From Crossiella sp. SN42 (lineage in GTDB: Bacteria > Actinomycetota > Actinomycetes > Mycobacteriales > Pseudonocardiaceae), in contig NZ_JAMHIV010000046.1 of assembly GCF_023897065.1 (NCBI RefSeq), forward strand, positions 1 to 64,000: a stretch of DNA of 64,000 bases. Reading direction: 5' to 3'. The notes beneath the pieces are model-generated. The model did not search any database and was not told the origin of the DNA. It saw nothing but the letters and a program-made list of their open reading frames with translations. Below, in pieces: positions 53,737 to 62,058 of this stretch. A program made the translations under genes and the position numbers. The first letter of the stretch is position 1, and the number at the start of each line of letters is the position of its first letter.

Positions 53737-54600
53737 GTGGGCGTGCTCATCGACCTGCACGCCCACACGACCGCGTCCGACGGGACCGACACCCCGGCCG
53801 AGCTGATGGCCGCGGCATCGGCCGCCGGACTGCACGCGGTGGCGATCACCGACCACGACACGACGGCCGGCTGGGCCGAGGCTGAGCAGGCCCGCCCGGC
53901 CGGCCTTCGTGTGGTCAGGGGCGCGGAACTGTCCTGCATCGCGCCGGACGGCCGCGGCGGCAGGCTCACCGTGCACCTGCTGGCCTACCTGTTCGACCCG
54001 GACGCGCCCGCGGTGGTGGCCGAGCAGACCCGGCTGCGCGCCGAGCGCCGCGCCCGGCTGCGCCTGATCGCCGAGCGGATGGCCGCCGACGGGCTGCCGG
54101 TGGACCCGGACGCGATGTTCGCCGGGCTCGCCCCCGACGCCTCGGTCGGCCGCCCGCACCTGGCCAGGGTGCTGGTCGCGGCCGGGCTGGTGAACACGGT
54201 GGACGAGGCCTTCGCCCGGTACCTGCGCGACGGCGGGGCCTACTACCTGCCGCGCACCGACACCCCGGTGGAGCGCGCGGTGCAGATGATCGCCGCGGCC
54301 GGTGGGGTGACCGTGTTCGCACACCCCTTCGCCCGGCGGCGCGGCCCGGTGGTCACCGCCGAGGTGATCAGGGAGCTGGTGGGCCACGGGCTGACCGGGG
54401 TGGAGGTCGACCACCCCGACCACGAGCCCGCCGACCGGGATGAGCTGCGCGCGCTGGCCGAGGAGCAGAACCTGGTGGTGACCGGCTCCAGCGACTACCA
54501 CGGCACCAACAAGACCGTCCGGCTCGGCGCGGAGAGCACCGCGCCGGAGCAGCTGGAGGCGCTGGTGTCGAAGGCGAGTGCGGTGCCGGTGCTCGGCTGA
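53737..54600 (+). CDS. PHP-domain phosphoesterase (RNase AM/TrpH-like)
   Basis: 287 aa, GTG. PHP metal motifs: DLHAHTTASDGTDTP, AVAITDHDTTAGW, RGAELSC, VFAHPFA and GSSDYHG. These proteins include the 5'-3' exonuclease/phosphatase RNase AM. It lies 13 nt after the PH-domain gene and 5 nt before the RecB-like gene, so these may form one operon with a nucleic-acid role. Confidence 0.88.
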   Translation: MGVLIDLHAHTTASDGTDTPAELMAAASAAGLHAVAITDHDTTAGWAEAEQARPAGLRVVRGAELSCIAPDGRGGRLTVHLLAYLFDPDAPAVVAEQTRLRAERRARLRLIAERMAADGLPVDPDAMFAGLAPDASVGRPHLARVLVAAGLVNTVDEAFARYLRDGGAYYLPRTDTPVERAVQMIAAAGGVTVFAHPFARRRGPVVTAEVIRELVGHGLTGVEVDHPDHEPADRDELRALAEEQNLVVTGSSDYHGTNKTVRLGAESTAPEQLEALVSKASAVPVLG

Positions 54601-54605
54601 GTACG

Positions 54606-55451
54606 GTGAGTGGCGTGGCTCAGCTCGGACTGGAACTCGAAGGCATGCCGCGCAAGCTGGTGCGGGTGACGCCGGCGAAGCTGGCCACCTGGACCGGCTG
54701 CCCGCGGCGCTACCGGATGAACTACCTGGACCGCCCGGCGCCCGCGCGCGGCGGCGCCTGGGCGCACAACACCCTGGGCGCGGTGGTGCACAACGCCTTG
54801 CGCGCCTTCTTCGACCTGCCGGTGGCCAGGCGCACGCCGGAGCAGGCCGAGTCGCTGGTGGTCAAGCACTGGAAGGGCGACGGCTTCGCCGACGGCGAGC
54901 AGGCCGGGACCTACCGGGAGCGGGCCCGCGGCTGGGTGCACGAGTACGTGCGGAACCTGGACGTGACCATCGAGCCGGTCGGGCTGGAGCGCTGGGTGTC
55001 CACGCCGACCGGAACCATCGTGGCCGAGGGCAGGGTGGACCGGATCGACGAGCGGGACGGCGAGCTGGTCATCGTCGACTACAAGACCGGCAGGCACGCG
55101 CTGACCACCGACGACGCCAGGGGCTCGCAGGCGCTGGCGCTCTACGCGCTGGCCGCCGCCCGCACCCTGCGCCGCCCCTGCCACCTGGTCGAGCTGCACC
55201 ACCTGCCCACCGGCGAGGTGGCCGCCTGGGAGCACACCGACGAGTCACTGGCCCGCCAGGTCCGCCGCGCCGAGGAGGCCGCGCAGGAACTGGCCCTGGC
55301 CGGGGAGCAGCTGGCCGCCGGTGGCGACCGGGACGCGCTGTTCCCACCGGTGACCGGACGGCACTGCTCCTGGTGCGACTTCCGCAGGCACTGCCCGGAA
55401 GGCCAGGCGGCCGCACCGGAGCTCGAGCCGTGGGCGATGCTGGCGCCATGA
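54606..55451 (+). CDS. RecB-like PD-(D/E)XK exonuclease with Fe-S cysteines
   Basis: 281 aa, GTG 54606 or 54615. Nuclease core GRVDRIDERDGELVIVDYKTG (Asp and DYK) and QALALYALAA. Four Cys, one in TGCPRRYRMNYL and three in HCSWCDFRRHC, match the AddB/RecB-family 4Fe-4S staple. Stand-alone proteins of this kind are common in actinobacteria. Probable DNA repair or end-processing exonuclease. Confidence 0.87.
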   Translation: MSGVAQLGLELEGMPRKLVRVTPAKLATWTGCPRRYRMNYLDRPAPARGGAWAHNTLGAVVHNALRAFFDLPVARRTPEQAESLVVKHWKGDGFADGEQAGTYRERARGWVHEYVRNLDVTIEPVGLERWVSTPTGTIVAEGRVDRIDERDGELVIVDYKTGRHALTTDDARGSQALALYALAAARTLRRPCHLVELHHLPTGEVAAWEHTDESLARQVRRAEEAAQELALAGEQLAAGGDRDALFPPVTGRHCSWCDFRRHCPEGQAAAPELEPWAMLAP

Positions 55452-55756
55452 CCGGAGCATTGGACGAACGGCCCCGCCGGGTCCGGCTGGGCGCGGTGCT
55501 CCGCGGCCTCAGCGGCTCGGTGGCGGCCACCGTGGTGCTGCTGGCGGTCCTGGTGATCGGCGCGCAGATCTTCGCCGCCACCGAGTCCTGGGCCGGACCG
55601 GGCTGGATCGCGGTCGGCGGGCACCTGCTGGCCGCGGCGGTCGCGGTGCTGTTGCAGTCCTACGCCGACCGGCGCACCGGGGCCGGGGCCTGGTGCGCCG
55701 GGATCGGCGTGTTCGTGGTGGCCGCGCTCGCGCTCTGGCTGTGGTGGTGGAGCTAG
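55448..55756 (+). CDS. Small membrane protein coupled to the RecB-like gene
   Basis: 102 aa, ATG overlapping the nuclease stop (ATGA). Three hydrophobic segments (about 20-40, 46-64, 80-100). No family recognised. Its TAG is the outer edge of the palindromic element at 55753-55920. Confidence 0.7.
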   Translation: MTGALDERPRRVRLGAVLRGLSGSVAATVVLLAVLVIGAQIFAATESWAGPGWIAVGGHLLAAAVAVLLQSYADRRTGAGAWCAGIGVFVVAALALWLWWWS

Positions 55757-55920
55757 TGCCCTGAGTCGGACGTTCGCCAGCGGTCTCGACGGCCCAGCTT
55801 CCCGCTGACCGCACCGCCGGCAAGCCCACGTACAACCCGGTACGAGGGCTTCCCTGCGGCACGCCCAGCGGAAAGCTGGACCGCCGATACCGCCACCGAA
55901 CGTCCGACTCAGGGCACTAG
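55753..55920. repeat. 168-bp nested palindromic (MITE-like) element
   Basis: The ends are CTAGTGCCCTGAGTCGGACG and its exact reverse complement. The next ~33 nt of each arm also match as an imperfect inverted repeat (CCAGCTT[C/T]CCGCTG inside), and the centre forms another hairpin (CAAGCCCACGTAC / GTACGAGGGCTTC). The whole element can fold into one long hairpin. It gives the stop codons of both flanking convergent genes and probably terminates both. It resembles a non-autonomous mobile element with CTAG or TA at the edges. Confidence 0.75.
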
Positions 55921-56718
55921 GTTCTTGGCGATGGTCCGCCGGACCCAGTCCGCGTAGGCCGGCGCGCTGCTGTAGAGGCCGGGGCCGTTCGCGCAGTCGC
56001 CCGGCCCGTCGCCGGGGCCTGAGGTGACCCCGACCAGCTCCCAGCGGCTGTGCTGCCCGCGCCGGATCTGCGGTCCGCCGGAGTCGCCGAAGCAGGCCAT
56101 CGCGCGCGGCACCCGGCTCACCGTGCACAGCCGGGTGTCGCCGGCATAGCCGGGCGCGCACTCGGTCCTCGCGCCGATCCGGGTGCCGAGCTGCTGGAGG
56201 CGTTCGGGGAAGACGGCCTTGAGCGGCTCGGCGTCGACCACGGTGCCGAAGCCGAGCAGCCGGGTCGGCGTGCCGGGCCTGCCGGGCTCGTCGGCGATCC
56301 GGATCGGCTGCTGCCGCACCGGGCGGTCCAGGCGGATCAGCGCGACGTCGTCCTGGTTGGGCTCGCCCTGCCGGTAGCCGGGGTGCGTCACGGTGAACTC
56401 GATCGCGCGCACCGAGCCCCCCGTGGAGCGGCGGGAGCTGCCGATCCGCACGGTCCCGTCCGGCTTGGCGCCCACCCCGGGGTCGAGGCAGTGCGCCGCG
56501 GTGAGCACCCAGCGCGGGTGCACCAGCGAGGCCCCGCACACCCCGTTGAGGTCCGTGCCGGGCAGCGAGATCGGGATCGAGGCCATGAACGGGTAGTGCC
56601 CCGTCGCCTTGCTGCCACCGACGATCGCGCCCGCGCTGCCCGCGGTCAGGGTTGCGCACACCGCGCCCGCGGCCAGGACGACCGCGGCGCGGCGCACCGT
56701 TGTCCGGTTGAAGGTCAT
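55909..56718 (-). CDS. Secreted trypsin-fold serine protease
   Basis: 269 aa, ATG. Signal peptide to about residue 31, then the activation-type N-terminus IVGG (32-35). Triad: His76 in LTAAHC, Asp124 in QDDVALIRL, Ser213 in GDSGGP. The residue six before Ser213, which sets S1 specificity, appears to be Met rather than the Asp of trypsin, so Arg/Lys cleavage is unlikely. The last three codons and stop lie in the palindromic element, so its C-terminus was probably altered by the insertion. Confidence 0.88.
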   Translation of the reverse strand: MTFNRTTVRRAAVVLAAGAVCATLTAGSAGAIVGGSKATGHYPFMASIPISLPGTDLNGVCGASLVHPRWVLTAAHCLDPGVGAKPDGTVRIGSSRRSTGGSVRAIEFTVTHPGYRQGEPNQDDVALIRLDRPVRQQPIRIADEPGRPGTPTRLLGFGTVVDAEPLKAVFPERLQQLGTRIGARTECAPGYAGDTRLCTVSRVPRAMACFGDSGGPQIRRGQHSRWELVGVTSGPGDGPGDCANGPGLYSSAPAYADWVRRTIAKNLVP

Positions 56719-56790
56719 GGGTTCATCCTGTGCGCCCCGCGGCGCCGGCTCGATCCGGGCAGCTCGACAGTTCGCGGTGGGGCCAGCCCC

Positions 56791-57657
56791 CTAGGCGTTG
56801 CAGGACAAGGCATCCCGCAGTTCCGCCAGGCCCTGGCCGCGGGAGCGGACCGGTTCGTAGCCGAGCTGGGCGCGGGCCTTGGCAGTGTCCACAGTGCACT
56901 CCAGGCCCGCGCGCCACAGGGTCAGGTAGTCCAGGGGTGGCCTGCCGGGCAGGCGCAGGGCGCGCCAGGCCGCCTCGCTGAGCGCGGTCAGGGTGTGCGC
57001 GCGGCGGTAGGAGAGGGTGCGGGCCGGGGCGGTCAGGCCGTCGGCGGCGAGCAGGTCGGCGATGAAGTGGCGGTAGGCCACCGGATCCTGGTCGGTGACG
57101 AAGTAGGTCTCGCCGGGTTGACCGTGCCGGGCGGCCAGCAGCAGCGCGTGCACCGCGTTGTCCACGTGCGTGGTGTCGGTCAGCTGACAGCCGCCGCCGA
57201 CCCAGCTGAACCGGCCCGCGCGCACCGCGGCCCACAGCCGGGGCAGCGCCGGATCGCCCGCGCCCCACAGCAGTCTCGGCCGGACGATCACCGCGCCGCG
57301 GGCCAGCGCGGCCGACTCGGCGCGGGCCTGGGCGGCGGCCACCGGCGAGGGCGAGTGCGGGCGGAGCGGGAGGTCTTCGGTGGCGCCGACCAAGGGGCGG
57401 CCGTGCTGGACGGCGGCGTCGGAGCTGAGCAGCACCAGGCGGGGGTGGCGGGGCAGGGCGGACCGGGTGGTCTGGAAGACGACCTCGGCGCTGCCCAGCG
57501 CGGCCAGGACCGGGACCGGGGTGGCGCCCAGGGCGCGCAGGCGGGTGGCGGCGGAGGCGGTGCGGGCGGGGGCGAGCACGGTGTGCCCCTCGGCCAGCAG
57601 CCGACGGATCAGGCGGACGCCGACGAACCCGGTACCCCCGGTCACTGCCACCTGCAT
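56791..57657 (-). CDS. NAD(P)-dependent epimerase/3-beta-HSD-like protein
   Basis: 288 aa from ATG 57657 with SD GGGAGG. Rossmann motif VTGGTGFVGVRLIRRLL at the N-terminus; IVRPRLLWGAGD and THVDNAVHALLLAA in the usual places. The catalytic YxxxK cannot be found where expected (SPVAAAQARAES), so it may bind without normal chemistry or use other residues. Extended SDR, possibly sterol/lipid or sugar related. Confidence 0.78.
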   Translation of the reverse strand: MQVAVTGGTGFVGVRLIRRLLAEGHTVLAPARTASAATRLRALGATPVPVLAALGSAEVVFQTTRSALPRHPRLVLLSSDAAVQHGRPLVGATEDLPLRPHSPSPVAAAQARAESAALARGAVIVRPRLLWGAGDPALPRLWAAVRAGRFSWVGGGCQLTDTTHVDNAVHALLLAARHGQPGETYFVTDQDPVAYRHFIADLLAADGLTAPARTLSYRRAHTLTALSEAAWRALRLPGRPPLDYLTLWRAGLECTVDTAKARAQLGYEPVRSRGQGLAELRDALSCNA

Positions 57658-57875
57658 CCCGGTCGTCCCTCCCGAATGCCGGCCGCCCTCCCCGCGCCCG
57701 GTCGCTGCTGCCACGGTCGAGTCCCATCCAGACAGTGCCCGCCCCCGCTGGCAACCGTGGGGTTTGCCGTTGCGGCAGAAGGAATTCCGGCGGTCCGGGA
57801 CCAGGGACCTGACCTGCGGCCGAGGGGTTATCCGTTCGGTAAGTCCTTCGGGCTCGCGGCGACTCGAAAAACGAA

Positions 57876-57891
57876 TGTGATCGGCATCACG
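57876..57891. promoter_or_regulatory. CRP-like site upstream of the LAL regulator
   Basis: TGTGA-TCGGCA-TCACG matches the CRP/GlxR consensus TGTGA-N6-TCACA except for the last base, and contains the perfect repeat GTGAT-N4-ATCAC. It lies 43 bp before the start codon, with a TAACAT hexamer (about 57904) between them that could be a -10. The remainder of the 276-bp gap has no gene. Confidence 0.5.
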
Positions 57892-57933
57892 AACGGCTGC
57901 TCACTAACATCGGCACAAAGCTGAGGGGACTGC

Positions 57934-60714
57934 ATGCCGGAACGGACCGTGCTGGAACGCGGGGCGGAGCTCGCCGTGCTCGACGACCTGGTGCGCCGGG
58001 TGCGGGACGGGGGTTCGGCGCTGGTCGTCCTGGACGGGCCGGCCGGCATCGGCAAGACCACCCTGCTGCGCTCGGTGCGGGCGCGGGCTGGCGAGGCCGG
58101 GCTGCCGGTGGTCAGCGGGGTGGGCAGCGAGCTGGAGCGGCAGTTCGGCTTCGGCGTGGTGCGGCAGCTGATCGAGCCGAGGCTGGCCGCGGCCGGGGCG
58201 GCCCGGCGGGCGGAGCTGTTCGCCGGACCGGCGCGGTTCGCCCGGCCGGTGCTGGAGGAGGCGCCAGGCCCGGTGGACGCGGTGCCGCCGGACGCGCTCG
58301 GCGCGGCGCTGCACGGGCTGTACTGGCTGCTGGCCGGGTTCGCCGACCACGGCCCGTTCCTGGTGGTGGTCGACGACGTGCACTGGGCCGACCTGTCCTC
58401 GCTGCGCTGGCTGGCCTACCTGGCCCGGCGGCTGGACGGGCTGCCGGTGGGCCTGCTGCTCGCGGTCCGGGCAGGCGAGACGCCGGCCGATCCGCGTGCG
58501 GTGGAGGAGATCCTGGCCAGTCCGCTCTGCCAGCTGCTGCGGCCGGAGCCGTTGAGCGCGGTGGCCGTGGCCGACCTGGCGCGGGCCGAGCTGGGCGGGC
58601 CGGTGGCCGCCGAGTTCGCCGCCGCCTGCCTGGACTCCACCGGCGGGAACCCGTTGCTGCTGACCGAGTTGCTGCGCGGGCTGCGCGCGCACCGGGTCAC
58701 CGGCACGGCGGCGGAGGCCGGGCTGGTGCCGGAGTTCGGCGTGGCCGCGATCGCCTCCGGCGTGCTCGGGCGGCTGCGGCGCAGCCCACCGGAGACCGGC
58801 ACGGTGGCCGAGGCGGTCGCGGTGCTCGGCCCGGCGGCCACGGCGGCTCAGGTGCAGCGGCTGACCGGGCTGGGCGCGGCGCAGGTCGAGGCGTGCGTGC
58901 GGCGGCTGGTCGCGCTGGGGCTGTTCGCGGTGGACGGGCCGCGGTTCGTGCACCCGATGGTGCGCGAGGTGGTCTACCGGGACCTGTCCGCCGCCGCCCG
59001 CTCGGCCTTGCACGAGCGGGTGGCCGAGCTGATGCAGGCGCGCGCGCCGGGTTTCGAGCGAGCCGGGCCGGACCAGGTGGCTACCCACCTGCTGCCGGTG
59101 GCGCCTGCCGGTCAGGGCTGGCGGGTGGCGGCGCTGCGCTCGGCGGCCGCGCTGGCCAGGTCCAGGGGTGCGCCGGAGACCAGCGCGGCCTACCTGGCCA
59201 GGGCGATCGAGGAGGGACCGGCGGCCGGGCCGGAGCTCTACGCCGAGCTGGGCCGGGCGCAGCTGCACTTCGACGGGGTCGCCGCGGTGCGCTCGCTGAC
59301 CACCGCGCACGAGCGCGGCGCGGCGGTCACCGTGGACCTGGCGCGGGCGCTGCTCACCGTGGGCCGCGGCGCGGAGGGCCTGTCGCTGATCACCGCGGCG
59401 GTGGCCCAGGCCGAGGGCACCAGCACGCACGGCTACCTGCAGAGCGAGCTGTACTTCCTGGCCTGGCAGCACGCGGCCACCGCGCCGATGATCACCGCCC
59501 GGCTGGCCGAGCCGACCGGGGAGGCCGACTCCGGCCTGCTCGGCATGCGCGCCTGCCACGAGGTGTTCCGGCTCGGCTCGCCCGAGGCGGCCCTGACGCA
59601 GGCCCGGCGCGCGCTGGCCGGTCAGGCGCTCTACACCGAGCACTGGGGCCCGCACATGTCCGCGGTGATGACCCTGATCCGCTGCGACGACCTGGCCCGG
59701 GCGGCCGCGGTGACCAGCGAGGCGGTCACGCACGCGCGGCGGCAGGGCTCGTTCCTGCGCTACGCGCTCTCCACCTGCCTGCGGGTGCAGGTCCGGCACC
59801 GGCAGGGCAGGCTGGACCTGGCGCTGGCCGACGCGGAGGAGTCCATCGGCGACCGCGACCCCGGCTGGCAGCCGCTGGCCGCGCACCGGTACGCGCACTA
59901 CCTGGACGTGCTGCTCGCGCTGGACCGCACCGAGGACGCGCTGGAGCTGCTCTACCGGATGCGGCTGGACGGCGAACTGCCGGAGCTGTGGCACTTCAAC
60001 CACGTGCTGGACGTGCGCGGCAGGCTCCGGCTGGCCCTGGGCGACCTGGACGGCGCACTGGCCGACTTCACCGAGTGCGGCCGACGTCTGGCCGCCTGGG
60101 GCGTGCGCAACCCCGCGGTGATCCCCTGGCGCGGCTACCAGGCCCTGGCCCTGCACGCCGCCGGGCGGCAGGCCGAGGCGTTGCGCGCCATCGAGCCGGA
60201 GCTGGCCGCGGCGCGGGAGTGGGGCCTGCCGTGGACGCTGGGCACGGTGCTGAGGATGGCGGGCACGGTCACCGGCGGCCGGGCAGGGGAGGCGCTGCTG
60301 GCCGAGGCGCTGACCGTGGTCGAGCAGGCCGAGGTGGGACTGGTGCACGCCGAGGTGCTCACCGAGCTGGGCCTGCTGCGGCACCGGCTGGGCGCGGAAC
60401 AGTCGGCCAGGGAGACCTTGCGCCGGGCGCTGGCCGTGGCCGAGCAGTGCGGGGCGACCGGGACCGTGCGGCGGGCGCGGGCGGGACTGCGCGCGGCGGG
60501 TGGGCGGGAGCGGCGGGCCGAGCACACGGGGCCGGCCGCGCTCACCGGGACCGAGCGGCGGGTGGCGGCGCTGGCGGCGGACGGGCGGTCGAACCCGCAG
60601 ATCGCGGCGGAGCTGACGGTCGGGGTGCGCACGGTGGAGATGCACCTGACCAACGCGTACCGGAAGTTGGGGGTGTCGGGGCGAGCGGAGCTGACGGCGG
60701 CGCTGGGGCGCTAG
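57934..60714 (+). CDS. LuxR family regulator with AAA ATPase domain (LAL type)
   Basis: 926 aa, ATG. Walker A LDGPAGIGKTTLLR (about 33-46), Walker B PFLVVVDDVHWADLSSLRWL. A long helical, TPR-like middle covers about 350-850. The LuxR HTH is in the last 65 residues (LTGTERRVAALAADGRSNPQIAAEL, RTVEMHLTNAYRKLGV). LAL regulators often activate sugar use or secondary metabolism; the target is not evident here. A CRP-like site precedes it. Confidence 0.9.
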   Translation: MPERTVLERGAELAVLDDLVRRVRDGGSALVVLDGPAGIGKTTLLRSVRARAGEAGLPVVSGVGSELERQFGFGVVRQLIEPRLAAAGAARRAELFAGPARFARPVLEEAPGPVDAVPPDALGAALHGLYWLLAGFADHGPFLVVVDDVHWADLSSLRWLAYLARRLDGLPVGLLLAVRAGETPADPRAVEEILASPLCQLLRPEPLSAVAVADLARAELGGPVAAEFAAACLDSTGGNPLLLTELLRGLRAHRVTGTAAEAGLVPEFGVAAIASGVLGRLRRSPPETGTVAEAVAVLGPAATAAQVQRLTGLGAAQVEACVRRLVALGLFAVDGPRFVHPMVREVVYRDLSAAARSALHERVAELMQARAPGFERAGPDQVATHLLPVAPAGQGWRVAALRSAAALARSRGAPETSAAYLARAIEEGPAAGPELYAELGRAQLHFDGVAAVRSLTTAHERGAAVTVDLARALLTVGRGAEGLSLITAAVAQAEGTSTHGYLQSELYFLAWQHAATAPMITARLAEPTGEADSGLLGMRACHEVFRLGSPEAALTQARRALAGQALYTEHWGPHMSAVMTLIRCDDLARAAAVTSEAVTHARRQGSFLRYALSTCLRVQVRHRQGRLDLALADAEESIGDRDPGWQPLAAHRYAHYLDVLLALDRTEDALELLYRMRLDGELPELWHFNHVLDVRGRLRLALGDLDGALADFTECGRRLAAWGVRNPAVIPWRGYQALALHAAGRQAEALRAIEPELAAAREWGLPWTLGTVLRMAGTVTGGRAGEALLAEALTVVEQAEVGLVHAEVLTELGLLRHRLGAEQSARETLRRALAVAEQCGATGTVRRARAGLRAAGGRERRAEHTGPAALTGTERRVAALAADGRSNPQIAAELTVGVRTVEMHLTNAYRKLGVSGRAELTAALGR

Positions 60715-60816
60715 GCGCGGCGGGTCGGGGCGGGCTGGCGGCCCGGCGCGGTCGCCGGGTGGCGCGGCCGGGTTGTCAGGTGGCGCGGTGGCGTCGCCCG
60801 ATGGCGCGGCGTGCGG

Positions 60817-61203
60817 TCAGGGCAGCACGAGCAGGCGCAGCAGCCTTTCCGTCTCCGCCGCCGGGTCCGTGGTCAGGCCGGTGTGCACCGGGCCGGGCTG
60901 CACCACCGTGCTCTTCGGCGCGGTCAGCCAGCGGAACCGCTGCCCCAGCCCCTGCCCTGCCGCCGGGCCCACCGCCGGGTCCGCGCACACCCCGGCCACC
61001 GAGCGCAGCACCGAGGTGATCGCCTCGGGGTCCGCGCTGGGATCCAGGGCGCGCAGCCGGTCGTGGTCCAGGTGCACCAGGGAGCCCAGGTAGTCCAGGC
61101 GGTGGCAGTAGACCAGCACGCCCGCGTTGATCGCCTCGCCGCGCTCGACCCTGGGGACCACGCGCAGCACGGCGTACTCGAACGGATAGCGCCGCGCGGT
61201 CAT
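60817..61203 (-). CDS. DUF3037 family protein
   Basis: 128 aa from ATG 61203, overlapping the upstream kinase-like stop (ATGA). RRYPFEYAVLRVVPRVERGEAINAGVLVYC is the DUF3037 start, and FRWLTAPKSTVVQPGPVHTGLT the conserved end. Function unknown. It is regularly found beside HipA-like genes. Confidence 0.85.
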   Translation of the reverse strand: MTARRYPFEYAVLRVVPRVERGEAINAGVLVYCHRLDYLGSLVHLDHDRLRALDPSADPEAITSVLRSVAGVCADPAVGPAAGQGLGQRFRWLTAPKSTVVQPGPVHTGLTTDPAAETERLLRLLVLP

Positions 61204-62048
61204 GTCGCGTCTCCCGGCAGGTGCTTGAGCCACTCGGGCCGGTTGCGGCCCCGTTCCGGGACCACCCGGTCGTTTCCCCGGTTCAGCGCCGCTTCCACCA
61301 GGCCCGGCAGCCAGGACTCGCGGGCGGCGAGGCGTCCGGTGAGCGCGGCCACGTAGGCCTCGCGCACGGCGTCGGTGCCCAGGAAGCCGGGTTCGTCCTC
61401 GATCCAGTCGTCGGGGACCTTGGCCAGCACCTCAGTCAGCAGCTCCTCGGTGACCAGCGGGGCCAGCGCGGCGTCCGCGGCCGCCACCTCCGGACCGAAG
61501 CCGATCAGCAGGTGGTCGGTGGCGTTGTACGGGCGGCTCGCCCAGTCCCTGGCGCCCGGCCAGTTGTGGTGGAAGATCAGCGTCGCGCCGTGGTCGATCA
61601 GCTGCGGTTTTCCGTGCCAGTACAGCATGTTCGGGTTGCGCCAGGACCGGTCCACGTTGCCGGTGAGCGCGTCGAACCACAGCACCCGGCCGGCGAACTC
61701 CGGGTCGGCGGTGAACGCGCCGGGGTCGAAGTCCAGCGCGCCCGGCAGGAAGTCCATGCCCAGGTTCAGCCCGTGGCTGGCCCGCAGCAGCTCCTGGACC
61801 TCCTCGTCCGGCTCGCTCGGCGCCATCGCCTTGTCCACCTGCGCGGTCACCAGCTCCGGCACCGGCAGGCCCAGCGCCCGCGCCAGCTCCCCGACCACTA
61901 CCTCGGCGACCAGCGTCTTGCGACCCTGGCCCGCGCCGCGGAACTTCACCACATAGGTGCCCAGGTCGTCGGCCTCCATCAGGCCGGGCAGCGAACCACC
62001 CTCCCGCAGCGGGGTGACGTATCGGGTCGCGGTGACGTGGCGGAGCAC
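61200..62048 (-). CDS. HipA-like kinase family protein
   Basis: 282 aa, GTG. TYVVKFRGAGQGRKTLVAEVVVGELARALGLPVPE gives the N-lobe Lys/Glu pair, FDALTGNVDRSWRNPNML the catalytic Asp segment and LIDHGATLIFHHNW the metal-site Asp. This is a compact HipA-type fold without the HipB antitoxin next to it. It is coupled to DUF3037. Targets are unknown. Confidence 0.8.
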   Translation of the reverse strand: MLRHVTATRYVTPLREGGSLPGLMEADDLGTYVVKFRGAGQGRKTLVAEVVVGELARALGLPVPELVTAQVDKAMAPSEPDEEVQELLRASHGLNLGMDFLPGALDFDPGAFTADPEFAGRVLWFDALTGNVDRSWRNPNMLYWHGKPQLIDHGATLIFHHNWPGARDWASRPYNATDHLLIGFGPEVAAADAALAPLVTEELLTEVLAKVPDDWIEDEPGFLGTDAVREAYVAALTGRLAARESWLPGLVEAALNRGNDRVVPERGRNRPEWLKHLPGDAT

Positions 62049-62058
62049 GCCCGCGACT

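Noticed and set aside
55753-55920. Site-specific integration (att) site
   Set aside because: No integrase or tRNA is adjacent and the structure is a long palindrome rather than a direct repeat pair.
60715-60816. Tandem repeat of GGTGGCGCGG-like units between the LAL regulator and the DUF3037 gene
   Set aside because: Only three short, imperfect copies are present, as expected by chance at this base composition; no clear hairpin or function.
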